43,627 nucleotides of DNA, taken from an uncultured Eubacteriales bacterium. Its GTDB lineage: Bacteria; Bacillota; Clostridia; Christensenellales; Aristaeellaceae. Under the pieces are notes generated by a model that was given only the letters and a program-made list of their open reading frames with translations, ran no database searches and was not told where the DNA came from. The stretch is taken from positions 1-43,627 of the forward strand of contig CADCAS010000008.1 of the NCBI GenBank assembly GCA_902799465.1. The letters run 5' to 3'. Shown here piece by piece: positions 1 through 8,025 of this stretch (positions are counted from its first letter, which is position 1; every line of letters begins with the position of its first letter). A program made the translations under genes and the position numbers.

Positions 1-106
1 CTCTCTGTGTCTCTGTCCCCGTCCCTTCTTCTTATCCCTTCTCCAGCTTGCTCTTGCTGTCATTTCCCGCTCCCGCGTCGACTTTTACAATTGCCTATTG
101 TCGATT

Positions 107-136
107 CAGGGAACAGGCGGCGGCGCCTGTTCCCTG
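107..136. terminator. 13-bp perfect hairpin after the transketolase operon
   Basis: Positions 107-119 and 124-136 are perfect reverse complements around a 4-base loop. The stem sequence (CAGGGAACAGGCG) resembles the heptamer repeats found elsewhere in the window. It lies 8 bases past the stop codon of the last gene of the minus-strand operon, so it may end or protect that transcript, but no U-run follows it. It may equally be a minimal heptamer repeat element. The remaining bases 1-106 hold nothing I can identify. Confidence 0.5.
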
Positions 137-144
137 TGGTTGAT

Positions 145-1074
145 TTACAGATTTTCCTTCACGGTCTTCGCGATGCCCTCGGCGTTCAGGCCGTAGTGGT
201 CGAAGACCTCCTTGGACGTGCCGGTGATCACGGGCGCGTCGGGCAGGGCGAGGTTGATGACCTTCTTCGGGTCGTTGGCCCCGATGACCTGGCTGACCAT
301 GCTGCCCAGGCCGCCGAAGGGGGAGTGCTCCTCCACGGTGACCACGACCTTCTTGCCCGCGGCGGCCTTCAAAAGGCCCTCCGCGTCCAGAGGCTTGACG
401 CAGTACATGTCCAGCACCGTCGCGCCGATGCCCTCCGCCTTCAAAAGGGCGGCGGCGTCCTTGGCGGGCTTGACCATCTCGCCGCAGGCCACGATCAGCG
501 CGTCCGCGCCCTCGGCGACCACGGTGGCCCTGTCCATCTCAAAGGGGCAGTTGCCCTCCTCGTAGGTGTCCTCCACGGCGTTGCGGCCGATGCGGATGTA
601 GGCGGGGTCCTGGTCCTTCAAAAGCGCCTCGAACAGGCAGCGGGTCTGGAAGCGGTCGGAGGGCAGGTACACGCGCATGCCCGGGATGGCCGCGAAGCCC
701 GCGATGTCCTGGGCGGAGTGGTGGCTCATGCCCAGCGCGCCATAGCTGACGCCGCCGGAGATGCCGATGAGCTTGACGTTGGTGTGGGAGTAGGCGCAGT
801 CCACCTTCGCCTGCTCGTAGGAGCGGGTGGAGAGGAAGGAGGCGGGGGAGGCGCAGTAGGCCTTCTTGCCCATCTTCGCCAGGCCCGCGGAGATGCCCAC
901 CAGGTCCTGCTCGGCGATGCCGACCTCGACGAACTGCTCCGGGAAATCCTTGGCGAACGGCGCGAGGGAAGCGCTGCCGCGGCTGTCAGAGCACAGCACC
1001 ACGATGTCCTTGTCGGTCTTTGCATGCTCGGAAAGCACCTCGCAGATGATCTGACGATTCGTTATTTTGTTCAT
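145..1074 (-). CDS. Transketolase, C-terminal subunit
   Basis: This 309-residue protein carries the pyrimidine-binding and C-terminal domains of a transketolase that is encoded as two genes; it pairs with the product of the gene just upstream. Transketolase moves two-carbon ketol units between sugar phosphates using thiamine diphosphate. The motif GIAEQDLVGISAGL around residue 53 contains the glutamate that activates the cofactor in this family. The ATG at 1074 follows AAGGAGG by 9 bases and lies 2 bases beyond the stop of the N-terminal gene, so the two subunits are translationally linked. It is the last gene of the sugar operon. The split form is common in Clostridia and in dedicated catabolic loci such as those for D-apiose, so the substrate need not be that of the central pathway. 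Confidence 0.93.
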   Translation of the reverse strand: MNKITNRQIICEVLSEHAKTDKDIVVLCSDSRGSASLAPFAKDFPEQFVEVGIAEQDLVGISAGLAKMGKKAYCASPASFLSTRSYEQAKVDCAYSHTNVKLIGISGGVSYGALGMSHHSAQDIAGFAAIPGMRVYLPSDRFQTRCLFEALLKDQDPAYIRIGRNAVEDTYEEGNCPFEMDRATVVAEGADALIVACGEMVKPAKDAAALLKAEGIGATVLDMYCVKPLDAEGLLKAAAGKKVVVTVEEHSPFGGLGSMVSQVIGANDPKKVINLALPDAPVITGTSKEVFDHYGLNAEGIAKTVKENL

Positions 1075-1075
1075 C

Positions 1076-1900
1076 TTACAGTGCCTCCTTCTCGTGGGCT
1101 TTCAGGTCGGCCATGATCTGCTCAATTTCCTCGGTACTGGGCACATGGTGGTGCCAGCTCGCCTTGTTCTCCATGACGGAGGAGCCCTTGCCCTTGGTGG
1201 TGTTGGCCACGATCAGGGTGGGCTTGCCCTTGACGGTCTTTGCCTCGTCAAAGGCCGCGCACATGGCGTCGATGTCGTTGCCGTCCACGCTGAGCACATT
1301 CCAGCCGAAGGCCGTGAAGCGCTCCTCCACGGAGTCCTGATGCATGACCTCCTCGGTGGTGCCGGAAATCTGCAAGCGGTTGCGGTCCACCACGGCGCAC
1401 AGGTTGTCCAGCCTGTACTGGGTGGCGCTCATCGCGCCCTCCCAGACGGAGCCCTCGGCCAGCTCGCCGTCGCCCATCACCACGTAGGTGCGGCTGGGGC
1501 GGCCGTCCATCTTTTGCGCCAGCGCCATGCCCACCGCCACCGGCAGGCCGTGGCCCAGCGAGCCGGAGTTCATCTCGATGCCCGGCAGCTTGTTGTTGGG
1601 ATGTCCGATGAATTTGCTGCCGAACTGGCTGTACTCCTTGATGACCGTTTCAATGGGGAAGAAGCCCTTCTCCGCCAGCACCGCGTAGAGCGTCTCCACG
1701 CAGTGGCCCTTGGACATGACGAACATGTCGCGGTCGGGGTCGTTCTGGTTTTCCGGGGAGATGTTCATGGCGTGGAAGTACAGCGCCACCATGGTCTCCA
1801 TGACGCTCATGTCCCCGCCGATGTGCCCCGCCTTGCCCGCCATGATCATCTCGACCACGTCGCGGCGGAGCTTGTAGCTCAGTGCCTTCAGGTTTTCCAT
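1076..1900 (-). CDS. Transketolase, N-terminal subunit
   Basis: This 274-residue protein is the diphosphate-binding half of a two-gene transketolase. The cofactor and magnesium motif is visible as GDGELAEGSVWEGAMSA followed by VVDRNRLQISG (residues about 143-180), and the GHIGG segment near residue 25 supplies a conserved histidine of the family. It starts at ATG 1900 behind GAGGTGTAAATT, and its stop lies just 3 bases from the isomerase gene upstream and overlaps the ribosome binding region of the C-terminal subunit gene. Together the two subunits should form a cytoplasmic heterotetramer. Its place in a sugar uptake operon suggests a role in catabolism of the imported sugar rather than a housekeeping one. 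Confidence 0.93.
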   Translation of the reverse strand: MENLKALSYKLRRDVVEMIMAGKAGHIGGDMSVMETMVALYFHAMNISPENQNDPDRDMFVMSKGHCVETLYAVLAEKGFFPIETVIKEYSQFGSKFIGHPNNKLPGIEMNSGSLGHGLPVAVGMALAQKMDGRPSRTYVVMGDGELAEGSVWEGAMSATQYRLDNLCAVVDRNRLQISGTTEEVMHQDSVEERFTAFGWNVLSVDGNDIDAMCAAFDEAKTVKGKPTLIVANTTKGKGSSVMENKASWHHHVPSTEEIEQIMADLKAHEKEAL

Positions 1901-1903
1901 AAT

Positions 1904-3328
1904 TTACACCTCATCAAATACGACGTCCTCGCCGTGCAGATACGCCTTGACCTTGTCCTCGATGGGATCGTACAGGTCGGGCTTGACGCCGATGTACTTA
2001 CAGGCCTCGTACACCACCGGCACCACATCGCCGTGGATGGCGGCCACGTGGTGGATGTAGGGCCCTTCGACCACCTTGGCCTCGAGGCGCTTGAGGTTGT
2101 TGACCTCGACCCACACGTAGGTGCCGCGGGTCCAGGGGCCGTCGATGCCGCGGGCGTGGCCAAGCAGAATCGAATACTCGCCGTCGTCGCCGTCGAAGCG
2201 CACCAGGCTCATGGGGCCGTGCTTGGCCTCGGCGGACACCGCGCCGTTCTGGGGGAAGGCCACGGGCACGCAGATGCTGGGCTTCTCCTTTGCCACGGAA
2301 ATGGGCCAGGGGCCGCAGTGCTGCAGCAGCTCGCCGTTGTCGTTGTCGGGGTGCCTGACGGTCCAGTCGGAGAACATGACCCGGCGCTCGCCCATAGCGG
2401 CGGCCTCGGCGATGAGCTGGGAGATCGCGCCGTGGATGTCGGTCTCGCAGACCACCGGGATGCCTTCCTCATTCAGCAGCGCGTTGGCAGCACAGGGCAT
2501 GATGTGGATCTCGTCCTGCAGCGCGTTCCAGCACTGGATGGCGATGGCGTTGCAGCCGTACTTCGCGGCCAGGCTCTTCATGGCGACCTTGAGGGCGGCG
2601 ACCTCGGTGAGGCCCTCCTCGTCGATGGAGCAGGTCATGTTCTCGTGACAGTAGTCGATGACCTTCTGGACCTCGGTTTTTTCAGCCTTCCACTTGCGCA
2701 TCTCGGCGTACAGCTCCGGCAGCGGGATGGGAGCCAGCTGGATGTTGAACTTCTCCAGCAGCTCGCCCTCGTTGCACATGGTGGACCAGAAGTCGAAGGG
2801 ACGCGGGCCGATCTGGAGGATGCGGGTGGACCTGAACACCTTGACCACGTTGCACACGGCCAGGAAGTCCTTGATGCCGCGCTCAAACTCGGGGTCCTCC
2901 AGGTTGCAGTTGTTCATGTAGGTGAAGGGCACCTTGAAGCGGCGAAGCACCTTGCCGGTGGCGAACAGGCCGCACTGGCTGTCTCTTAAGCGCATGCCCT
3001 TCTCGTCGGGGCGCTCGTCCCGGGGGCCCCACAGCAGCACCGGCACGCCCAGGGCCTTGGCCAGGCGGGCGCACTCGTACTCGGTGCCGAAGTTGGCGTG
3101 GGGGATGAACAGGCCGTCCACCTTTTCGGCCTTGAACTTCGCGATGATCTTCTCCAGACCCGCATCGTCAAACAGCAGGCCCTCGTCGTTCACGTCGTCG
3201 ATGTCCACGAAGTCAATGTCCAGCTCTTTCAGGCGGTTTGCGGTCAACTTGCGGTATTCCAGCGCGGCGGGCGCGGAGAATATGGCGCGCCGCGTGGGCG
3301 CGTAGCCGATTTTGATGTGCGCTTTCAT
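1904..3328 (-). CDS. L-fucose/L-arabinose isomerase-family sugar isomerase
   Basis: A 474-residue cytoplasmic protein with the fold and spacing of the L-fucose isomerase family: an N-terminal Rossmann-like part (IGYAPTRR at the start) and a C-terminal part in which E and D residues, for example VCETDIHGA around residue 300, should hold the metal. Family members interconvert aldoses and ketoses. The gene lies between the ABC permease gene and the transketolase genes, so the likely role is to turn the imported sugar into a ketose. No sugar kinase, which would be needed before transketolase, is found in the window. The exact substrate cannot be read from the sequence; some relatives are only annotated as fucose isomerase-like. 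The ATG at 3328 follows GGAGAGAACCC. Confidence 0.82.
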   Translation of the reverse strand: MKAHIKIGYAPTRRAIFSAPAALEYRKLTANRLKELDIDFVDIDDVNDEGLLFDDAGLEKIIAKFKAEKVDGLFIPHANFGTEYECARLAKALGVPVLLWGPRDERPDEKGMRLRDSQCGLFATGKVLRRFKVPFTYMNNCNLEDPEFERGIKDFLAVCNVVKVFRSTRILQIGPRPFDFWSTMCNEGELLEKFNIQLAPIPLPELYAEMRKWKAEKTEVQKVIDYCHENMTCSIDEEGLTEVAALKVAMKSLAAKYGCNAIAIQCWNALQDEIHIMPCAANALLNEEGIPVVCETDIHGAISQLIAEAAAMGERRVMFSDWTVRHPDNDNGELLQHCGPWPISVAKEKPSICVPVAFPQNGAVSAEAKHGPMSLVRFDGDDGEYSILLGHARGIDGPWTRGTYVWVEVNNLKRLEAKVVEGPYIHHVAAIHGDVVPVVYEACKYIGVKPDLYDPIEDKVKAYLHGEDVVFDEV

Positions 3329-3359
3329 GGGTTCTCTCCTTTATTGATGTGGGGGAGGC

Positions 3360-3460
3360 GGGAGCAGGGAACGGCGGCTGTCAGGTATTCTTTCACAGCA
3401 TTGGTATAGAAAGCGCGGCAGCGGCACTTCCTGTTCCCTGTTGCCTGTTCCCTGTTCCCT
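3360..3460. repeat. Heptamer-bracketed element 1 (operon-internal)
   Basis: The gap between the isomerase and permease genes holds a short left arm (GGGAGCAGGGAAC), a small core, and a right arm of the complementary unit (CTGTTCC/CTGTTGC, about four copies with 7-bp period). It lies inside the operon, so it is transcribed with it. Confidence 0.75.
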
Positions 3461-3468
3461 TCCGTTGA

Positions 3469-4497
3469 TTACTTGGCCTCGTTGCGCGCCTGCAGCGCCA
3501 TCTTCGCCTGCAAATTGCGCTGGGTCTGGTCGATGACGACGGCGAGGATGATGACGACGCCGCGGATGATCTTCTGCCAGAACTCGGAGACGCCGCACAT
3601 GGTCATGCCGTCGTTGATGACGCCGATGACGAATGCGCCGACGATGGTGCCCACGATGGTGCCAGAGCCGCCGGCCATGGAGGTGCCGCCCAGGACGGTG
3701 GCGGCGATGGCGTTCATCTCCCAGCCGTCGCCGGAGGCGGGATGCGCGGCGGAGAGCTGCGCGGTGTTGATCAGGCCGATCCACGCGGCGCAGAAGCCGG
3801 AGATGATGTACACCAGGATCTTCACCCGGTCGGCCTTGATGCCGGACAGGCGGGCAGACTTCTCATTGCCGCCCACGGCCAGGATGTGCCAGCCGGTGGA
3901 GGTGCGCTTTAGGAGGATCGCGGCCAGGACGGCCAGCACCGCGAACACGTAGACGCCCGCGGGGATGCCCAGCCAGTTGGTGCCCAGCGCCTTAAGTCCC
4001 ATGTTGCCCAGACCCTCGAAGCCGCCCAGCTTGGAGAAGGTCGCGCCGTTGGAGCGGAGGTTCGCAAGGCCGCGGCACACGTACATGGTGCCCAGGGTGG
4101 CGATGAAGGCGGCCACGTTCAGCTTGGTCACGATCAGGCCGTTGACAAGGCCGATGAGACATCCCACCAGCAGCATCAGCACGATGATGGCGGGCACGGA
4201 GAAGTAGATGGTCTTGCTGCCGACGGTCAGGCCCTCCTGTATCAGGCCGCCCGCCAGCATGCCCACCAGGCCCACCACGGAGCCCACGGACAGGTCGATG
4301 CCGCCGGTGATGATGACGAAGGTCATGCCCAGGGCGAGTATGCCGTACAGCGCCACGTGCTTGGCCACCATGGTCAGCGTGCTGGGCTGGAGGAACGAGG
4401 AGGACGCGAAGCTGAAGAAGATGACCAGTATGATCAGTACGATGAAGGTGCGGCCCTTCAGCAGCGTCATCAGCAGTTGATTGTTGTTCTTTTTCAT
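3469..4497 (-). CDS. Sugar ABC transporter permease (RbsC-like)
   Basis: A 342-residue integral membrane protein of the ribose/xylose/galactose permease family. Alternating hydrophobic helices are evident throughout (for example FIVLIILVIFFSFASS near residue 15) and the characteristic GGIDLSVGSVVGL segment is present near residue 75. It forms the membrane channel for the neighbouring ATPase and binding protein. I chose the ATG at 4497 (MKKNNNQ) because AGGAG stands upstream of it; the frame is open further upstream, but that part overlaps the ATPase gene and has no permease-like sequence. The gene follows the ATPase gene by about 20 bases. Confidence 0.95.
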   Translation of the reverse strand: MKKNNNQLLMTLLKGRTFIVLIILVIFFSFASSSFLQPSTLTMVAKHVALYGILALGMTFVIITGGIDLSVGSVVGLVGMLAGGLIQEGLTVGSKTIYFSVPAIIVLMLLVGCLIGLVNGLIVTKLNVAAFIATLGTMYVCRGLANLRSNGATFSKLGGFEGLGNMGLKALGTNWLGIPAGVYVFAVLAVLAAILLKRTSTGWHILAVGGNEKSARLSGIKADRVKILVYIISGFCAAWIGLINTAQLSAAHPASGDGWEMNAIAATVLGGTSMAGGSGTIVGTIVGAFVIGVINDGMTMCGVSEFWQKIIRGVVIILAVVIDQTQRNLQAKMALQARNEAK

Positions 4498-4517
4498 ATT
4501 TAATAACACTCCTGTAC

Positions 4518-6056
4518 TTACGCGCTCTTGCCAGTGCCCAGGCCCGCGTAGGAGGCGCGAACCAGGTTGTCCTCGGTGATTTCGTCGCCCTGCAGCTCCG
4601 CGGTACACTTGCCGTTGGACAGCACATAGATGCGGTCGGCGATGGCCATGATCTCCTTCAGCTCCGAGGAGATGACGATGATCGACAGCCCGCGCTCGGA
4701 AAACTCGTGGATGATCTCAAAGACCTCGGTCTTGGCGCCGATGTCGATGCCGCGGGAGGGCTCGTCCATCAGCAGCACGGTGGGCTTGGTCATCAGGCCC
4801 TTGGCGATGACCACCTTCTGCTGGTTGCCGCCGGAGAGGGACAGTATCGGCAGGTGCTTGTCGGCCACCTTGATGTGCAGATCCCGGATCTGTGCGTCCA
4901 CGGCCTTTTCCTCGGCGGGATAGTTCATTAAAAAGCCCGTGCGGAATTCGTTCAGAGAGGCCAGCGAGGCGTTCTTGCAGATGTCCAGGCTCTGCACCAG
5001 GCCCTGCCGCTGCCTGTCCTCCGGCACCAGCGCGAAGCCCGCGTTCAGCTGGTCCGCGATGTCGCCGATCTTCATGCGCTTGCCCTGATAGATCACCTCG
5101 CCGGTGTGCTCCGGCCGCATGCCCATCAGACACTCAAAGAACTCGCTGCGCCCCGCGCCCAGCAGGCCGTAGATGCCCAGCACCTCGCCCTTTTTGAGGT
5201 ACATGCTCACGTCCTCCAGCAGCCAGCCGCCGCCGGTCTTGGGCAGGTTGATGTGGTTGACCTCCAGCACCTTCTCGGCCCTGTTCAGATCGATGGAGCG
5301 CTCGAAGCGGTGATACTGGGTGTTTTTGCCCACCATGTTTTCCACGATCCAGGGGAGGGTGATGTCCTTGATGTCGGCGTCGGCCACGTACTTGCCGTCC
5401 CGCAGGATGGTGACGTGGTCGCCGATCTCCATGATCTCCTCCAGGCGGTGGGAGATGTAGACGATGGAGATGCCCTGCTCCAGCAGCTCGCGCATGATCT
5501 TGAACAGCACCTTCACCTCCGCCGCCGAAAGCGACGAGGTGGGCTCGTCCATAATCAGCACCCGCAGGTCGTTTTCCACGAGGTTGCGCGCGATCTCCAC
5601 CATCTGCTGCTGGCCCACGCGCAGGTCGCCCACCAGCGTATCCGGGGGAATTTCATGCTCCAGGCGCTTCAGGATGGCCTTCGCGCCCTCGATGTGCTTC
5701 TTGTCGTCCAGAAAGAGGCCCTTCTTCTTTTCGTGGCACATGAAGATGTTTTGGTATACCGTCAGGTTCTGGAACAGGCTCAGCTCCTGATGGATGATGC
5801 CGATGCCCTTGGCCCGGGCGGCGTTGGTGTCCTTGAAGTAGACCTCCTCGCCGTCCATGTACATCTTGCCGGCGGAGGGCTGCTCGATGCCGGCGATCAT
5901 CTTCATCAGCGTGGACTTGCCCGCGCCGTTTTCGCCGATCAGCACGTTGACCTTGCCCTTCAGCAGATCGAAGGACACCTGGTCCAGCGCCTTGGTGCCG
6001 GGATAGATCTTGTCGATTTTTTCACAGTGGAGCACTACATTGGGATCGTCAAACAT
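4518..6056 (-). CDS. Sugar ABC transporter ATP-binding protein (RbsA/MglA-like, two ABC domains)
   Basis: A double-domain ATPase of 512 residues. The first domain has Walker A GENGAGKST, signature LRVGQQQMVEIAR and Walker B VLIMDEPTS; the second has a degenerate P-loop (YGLLGAGRSEF) but an intact LSGGNQQKVVIAKGL signature and VLLMDEPSRGID. This asymmetry is normal for the ribose/galactose family. The ATG at 6056 is preferred because AGGAGG lies 7 bases before it; an ATG at 6074 overlaps the stop of the DUF2291 gene but sits upstream of that site. It powers sugar import through the permease encoded next. Confidence 0.95.
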   Translation of the reverse strand: MFDDPNVVLHCEKIDKIYPGTKALDQVSFDLLKGKVNVLIGENGAGKSTLMKMIAGIEQPSAGKMYMDGEEVYFKDTNAARAKGIGIIHQELSLFQNLTVYQNIFMCHEKKKGLFLDDKKHIEGAKAILKRLEHEIPPDTLVGDLRVGQQQMVEIARNLVENDLRVLIMDEPTSSLSAAEVKVLFKIMRELLEQGISIVYISHRLEEIMEIGDHVTILRDGKYVADADIKDITLPWIVENMVGKNTQYHRFERSIDLNRAEKVLEVNHINLPKTGGGWLLEDVSMYLKKGEVLGIYGLLGAGRSEFFECLMGMRPEHTGEVIYQGKRMKIGDIADQLNAGFALVPEDRQRQGLVQSLDICKNASLASLNEFRTGFLMNYPAEEKAVDAQIRDLHIKVADKHLPILSLSGGNQQKVVIAKGLMTKPTVLLMDEPSRGIDIGAKTEVFEIIHEFSERGLSIIVISSELKEIMAIADRIYVLSNGKCTAELQGDEITEDNLVRASYAGLGTGKSA

Positions 6057-6070
6057 TGCGCGCCCTCCTG

Positions 6071-6655
6071 TCATTCAATGGTCATCGATATCGGGGTGAT
6101 GGTCACCTCGTCGCCGGAGGCCGTGGCCGCGCCGATGACGGATACCGTCTTGCCCTGGATGCTCTCGTCGATGGCCAGCGGGGCCACCACCAGCTCGTCC
6201 AGCTGGCTGTTGAGGGCCTTGGCGTACTGGCTCCATTCGGTCTGATTGGTGAAGTCCGCGAAGGCCTTCACGGTCTGCGCGTCGCGCACGGCGGTGCCGG
6301 AATAGATGCTGCCCAGCTGCACGCTGAACACCGCGCTGCCGGAATAGCCCTCGGGCGCCACGGTGATGGAATTCTTCTTGCCGCTGGCCTTGGAGACATA
6401 CGCGCTCACCGTGCCCTTCAGGCTCACGGCCTTGCCGTCGCCCAACGCGGCAAGATCCATCGTGGCGATGTCCTGGGCGTTTTGGGTGATCTCCGAAACG
6501 ACGCTGTCCCAGTCGCCGCTGGAGGAGGCGCTGGCGTCGAACGCCACCTCGCCGGTGTACTGGCCCTCAGTGCCCTTGTCGATCACCTTGGCGGACATCG
6601 CCAGGAACGCCACCAACGCCACACACACGACGATCAATGCGATTTTCGTTTTCAT
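6071..6655 (-). CDS. DUF2291-family periplasmic-type protein of sugar ABC operons
   Basis: A 194-residue protein with an N-terminal hydrophobic anchor (ALIVVCVALVAFLAMS, residues 6-21) and a soluble outer domain. Its position between the binding-protein gene and the ATPase gene, its size, and features such as VFSVQLGSIYSGTAVRD and the C-terminal ITPISM match the DUF2291 family, which is found in ribose/xylose-type ABC loci and has no firmly established function as far as I know. There is no lipobox, so it is more likely membrane-anchored than lipidated. It is translated after the terminator-like hairpin that follows the binding-protein gene; GAGGGAAC precedes the ATG at 6655. Confidence 0.75.
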   Translation of the reverse strand: MKTKIALIVVCVALVAFLAMSAKVIDKGTEGQYTGEVAFDASASSSGDWDSVVSEITQNAQDIATMDLAALGDGKAVSLKGTVSAYVSKASGKKNSITVAPEGYSGSAVFSVQLGSIYSGTAVRDAQTVKAFADFTNQTEWSQYAKALNSQLDELVVAPLAIDESIQGKTVSVIGAATASGDEVTITPISMTIE

Positions 6656-6686
6656 GCTGTTCCCTCTTCTCGGTTTATGGGTTGCA

Positions 6687-6724
6687 AAAGCGGGGGACCA
6701 CCATTATCAGCGGTCCCCCGCTTT
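6687..6724 (-). terminator. Intra-operon terminator after the binding-protein gene
   Basis: A 13-bp perfect stem (6687-6699 with 6712-6724) with a 12-base loop, ending in a run of four T on the minus strand. It lies between the binding-protein gene and the DUF2291 gene. Partial termination here would give more binding protein than membrane components, a common design in ABC operons. Confidence 0.85.
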
Positions 6725-6741
6725 GAAACTACGGGTTCGTA

Positions 6742-7671
6742 TTATTCGCCGGTGTACACGAAGGCGGACAGCTTGTCCACGTTCTCAGCGGTGATGGCCA
6801 CGCAGGGCACCAGCTGCTTCTCGGACTCGGGCTTGGTGCCGTCCTTGATGTAGGCGTCAGCCTGCTCGATGGCCAGCTCGGTGATCGCGGCGATCTGCTG
6901 CAGGGCGGTGCCGACCATCTTGCCGTCCTTGATGTAGGCGGCAGCCTCGTCAGAGCCGTCCAGACCGATGATCTTGATGTCCTCGCGGCCGGCGTCGATG
7001 CAAGCCTGGGTCGCGCCGCAGGCCATGGTGTCGTTGCCGCAGATGATGCCGGTGATTTCCGGATGCTCCTGCAGGATGGCTTCGGTCTTCTCATAGGCCA
7101 GGGTCTGATCCCAGTTGGCGGACTGCTGAGAGACCATCTCCAGGGTGTCGTACTGGTCGATCACGGCGTGATAGTTTTCAGAACGCACGTGGCAGTTGGT
7201 GTCGGACTCCAGACCCAGCAGCTCGGCGTACTTGCCCTCGTAGTTCATGGCCTCGACCCACTTCTCGGCGATGGCGGCAGCGCCCTGGGCGTTGTCGGCG
7301 ACGATCTGGGCGATGGCCAGGCCGGACTCGTTGATCTCGCGGTCGATCAGGAAGGTGGGGATGCCCGCCTCGGAGGCCTTGCGAACGGCCTCGATGGAGG
7401 CGTCGGCGCCGGCGTTGTCACAGATGATGGCCACGGCCTTGTCGTTGATGGCGGCCTCGAACATCTCCAGCTGCTTGGCGGCGTCGTCGTCATGGGACAT
7501 GCACTTCACTTCGTAGCCCAGGGACTCGGCCTTCGGAGCGCCGACGTCCTGCTCGGTCTTGAAGAAGGGGTTGGAGGTGGAGGGCGTGATGATATAGATG
7601 ATGCCTTCGGCGGAAGCCGCCACACACAGTACCATCATGAGGGCCAGGACCAGAGTCAGAAGCTTTTTCAT
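6742..7671 (-). CDS. Sugar ABC transporter substrate-binding protein (RbsB-like)
   Basis: A 309-residue exported protein with a signal peptide (MKKLLTLVLALMMVLCVAAS, likely cut after ASA). The mature part is a type I periplasmic binding protein: opening strand IIYIITPSTSNPFF, then SHDDDAAKQLEMFEAAI, FLIDREIN, and GIICGNDTMACGA. The cysteine in the signal region lacks a proper lipobox, so how it is retained outside the membrane is unclear. It is the first gene of the operon, behind AAGGAGGTATATCCC and a consensus promoter. The NAGADASIEAV and FLIDREIN segments resemble binding proteins for pentoses and related short sugars, but the ligand is not certain. Confidence 0.94.
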   Translation of the reverse strand: MKKLLTLVLALMMVLCVAASAEGIIYIITPSTSNPFFKTEQDVGAPKAESLGYEVKCMSHDDDAAKQLEMFEAAINDKAVAIICDNAGADASIEAVRKASEAGIPTFLIDREINESGLAIAQIVADNAQGAAAIAEKWVEAMNYEGKYAELLGLESDTNCHVRSENYHAVIDQYDTLEMVSQQSANWDQTLAYEKTEAILQEHPEITGIICGNDTMACGATQACIDAGREDIKIIGLDGSDEAAAYIKDGKMVGTALQQIAAITELAIEQADAYIKDGTKPESEKQLVPCVAITAENVDKLSAFVYTGE

Positions 7672-7784
7672 GGGATATACCTCCTTATATTTCCAGTTCC
7701 CTTTCCGGGAACCAGTGTGCGCGATGGGGGATAAACCTCGACCATTTGCCGGTATTGTTGCCGTCCGGTTATCCTGCTGAGATT

Positions 7785-7813
7785 ATTATAGAGGGTCAAT
7801 AACTAAAAGTCAA
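7785..7813 (-). promoter_or_regulatory. Promoter of the sugar operon
   Basis: On the minus strand TTGACT (7813-7808) and a perfect TATAAT (7790-7785) are separated by 17 bases. It drives the binding-protein gene and the genes behind it. The -35 abuts the left arm of the putative operator at 7813-7857. Confidence 0.88.
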
Positions 7814-7857
7814 TAAATAATTGAGCAATTCTTGACTAAATTCACTCAATTATTTAT
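7813..7857. promoter_or_regulatory. Putative LacI-family operator, 13-bp inverted repeat
   Basis: ATAAATAATTGAG at 7813-7825 is repeated in perfect inverted form at 7845-7857, with 19 bases between. One arm touches the -35 of the leftward promoter and the other lies in the spacer and -10 of the rightward promoter. A dimer or tetramer of the adjacent LacI regulator bound here could control both directions. The AT-rich arms are wider apart than a classical LacI half-site pair, so each arm might hold a separate site. Confidence 0.55.
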
Positions 7858-7860
7858 AAT
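7832..7860 (+). promoter_or_regulatory. Promoter of the LacI-family regulator gene
   Basis: TTGACT (7832-7837), 17 bases, TATAAT (7855-7860). It stands back to back with the sugar-operon promoter, with the two -35 boxes 18 bases apart. Its transcript begins with a heptamer-bracketed repeat before the regulator gene. Confidence 0.88.
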
Positions 7861-7861
7861 A

Positions 7862-8001
7862 GGGATTGGGAATTGGGAATTGGGAATTGGGAATTGGGGG
7901 AACGGCAGATCGTTTACATATATTGATATGTACGCGGCAGCCTGAGAGGTCGTTCCCCGTCGCTCCGGCTAACTGTCATTCCCCATTCCCCATTCCCCAT
8001 T
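7862..8001. repeat. Heptamer-bracketed element 2
   Basis: The left arm has five copies of GAATTGG at 7-bp period and the right arm has about three copies of ATTCCCC. The core contains a partial copy of the type B motif (CTGAGAGGTCGTTCCCC, 7950-7966). It forms most of the untranslated leader of the regulator gene. Confidence 0.85.
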
Positions 8002-8025
8002 GCGCGACTGAAAGGAGCGCTTCAC

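Noticed and set aside
1067..2989. Long open frame on the plus strand opposite the transketolase and isomerase genes
   Set aside because: It lies antisense to genes with clear family motifs and has the His/Leu/Gly/Val-rich composition typical of reverse frames in GC-rich DNA.
4498..4608. N-terminal extension of the permease gene
   Set aside because: It overlaps the ATPase gene, has no similarity to permeases, and the internal ATG at 4497 has a good ribosome site.
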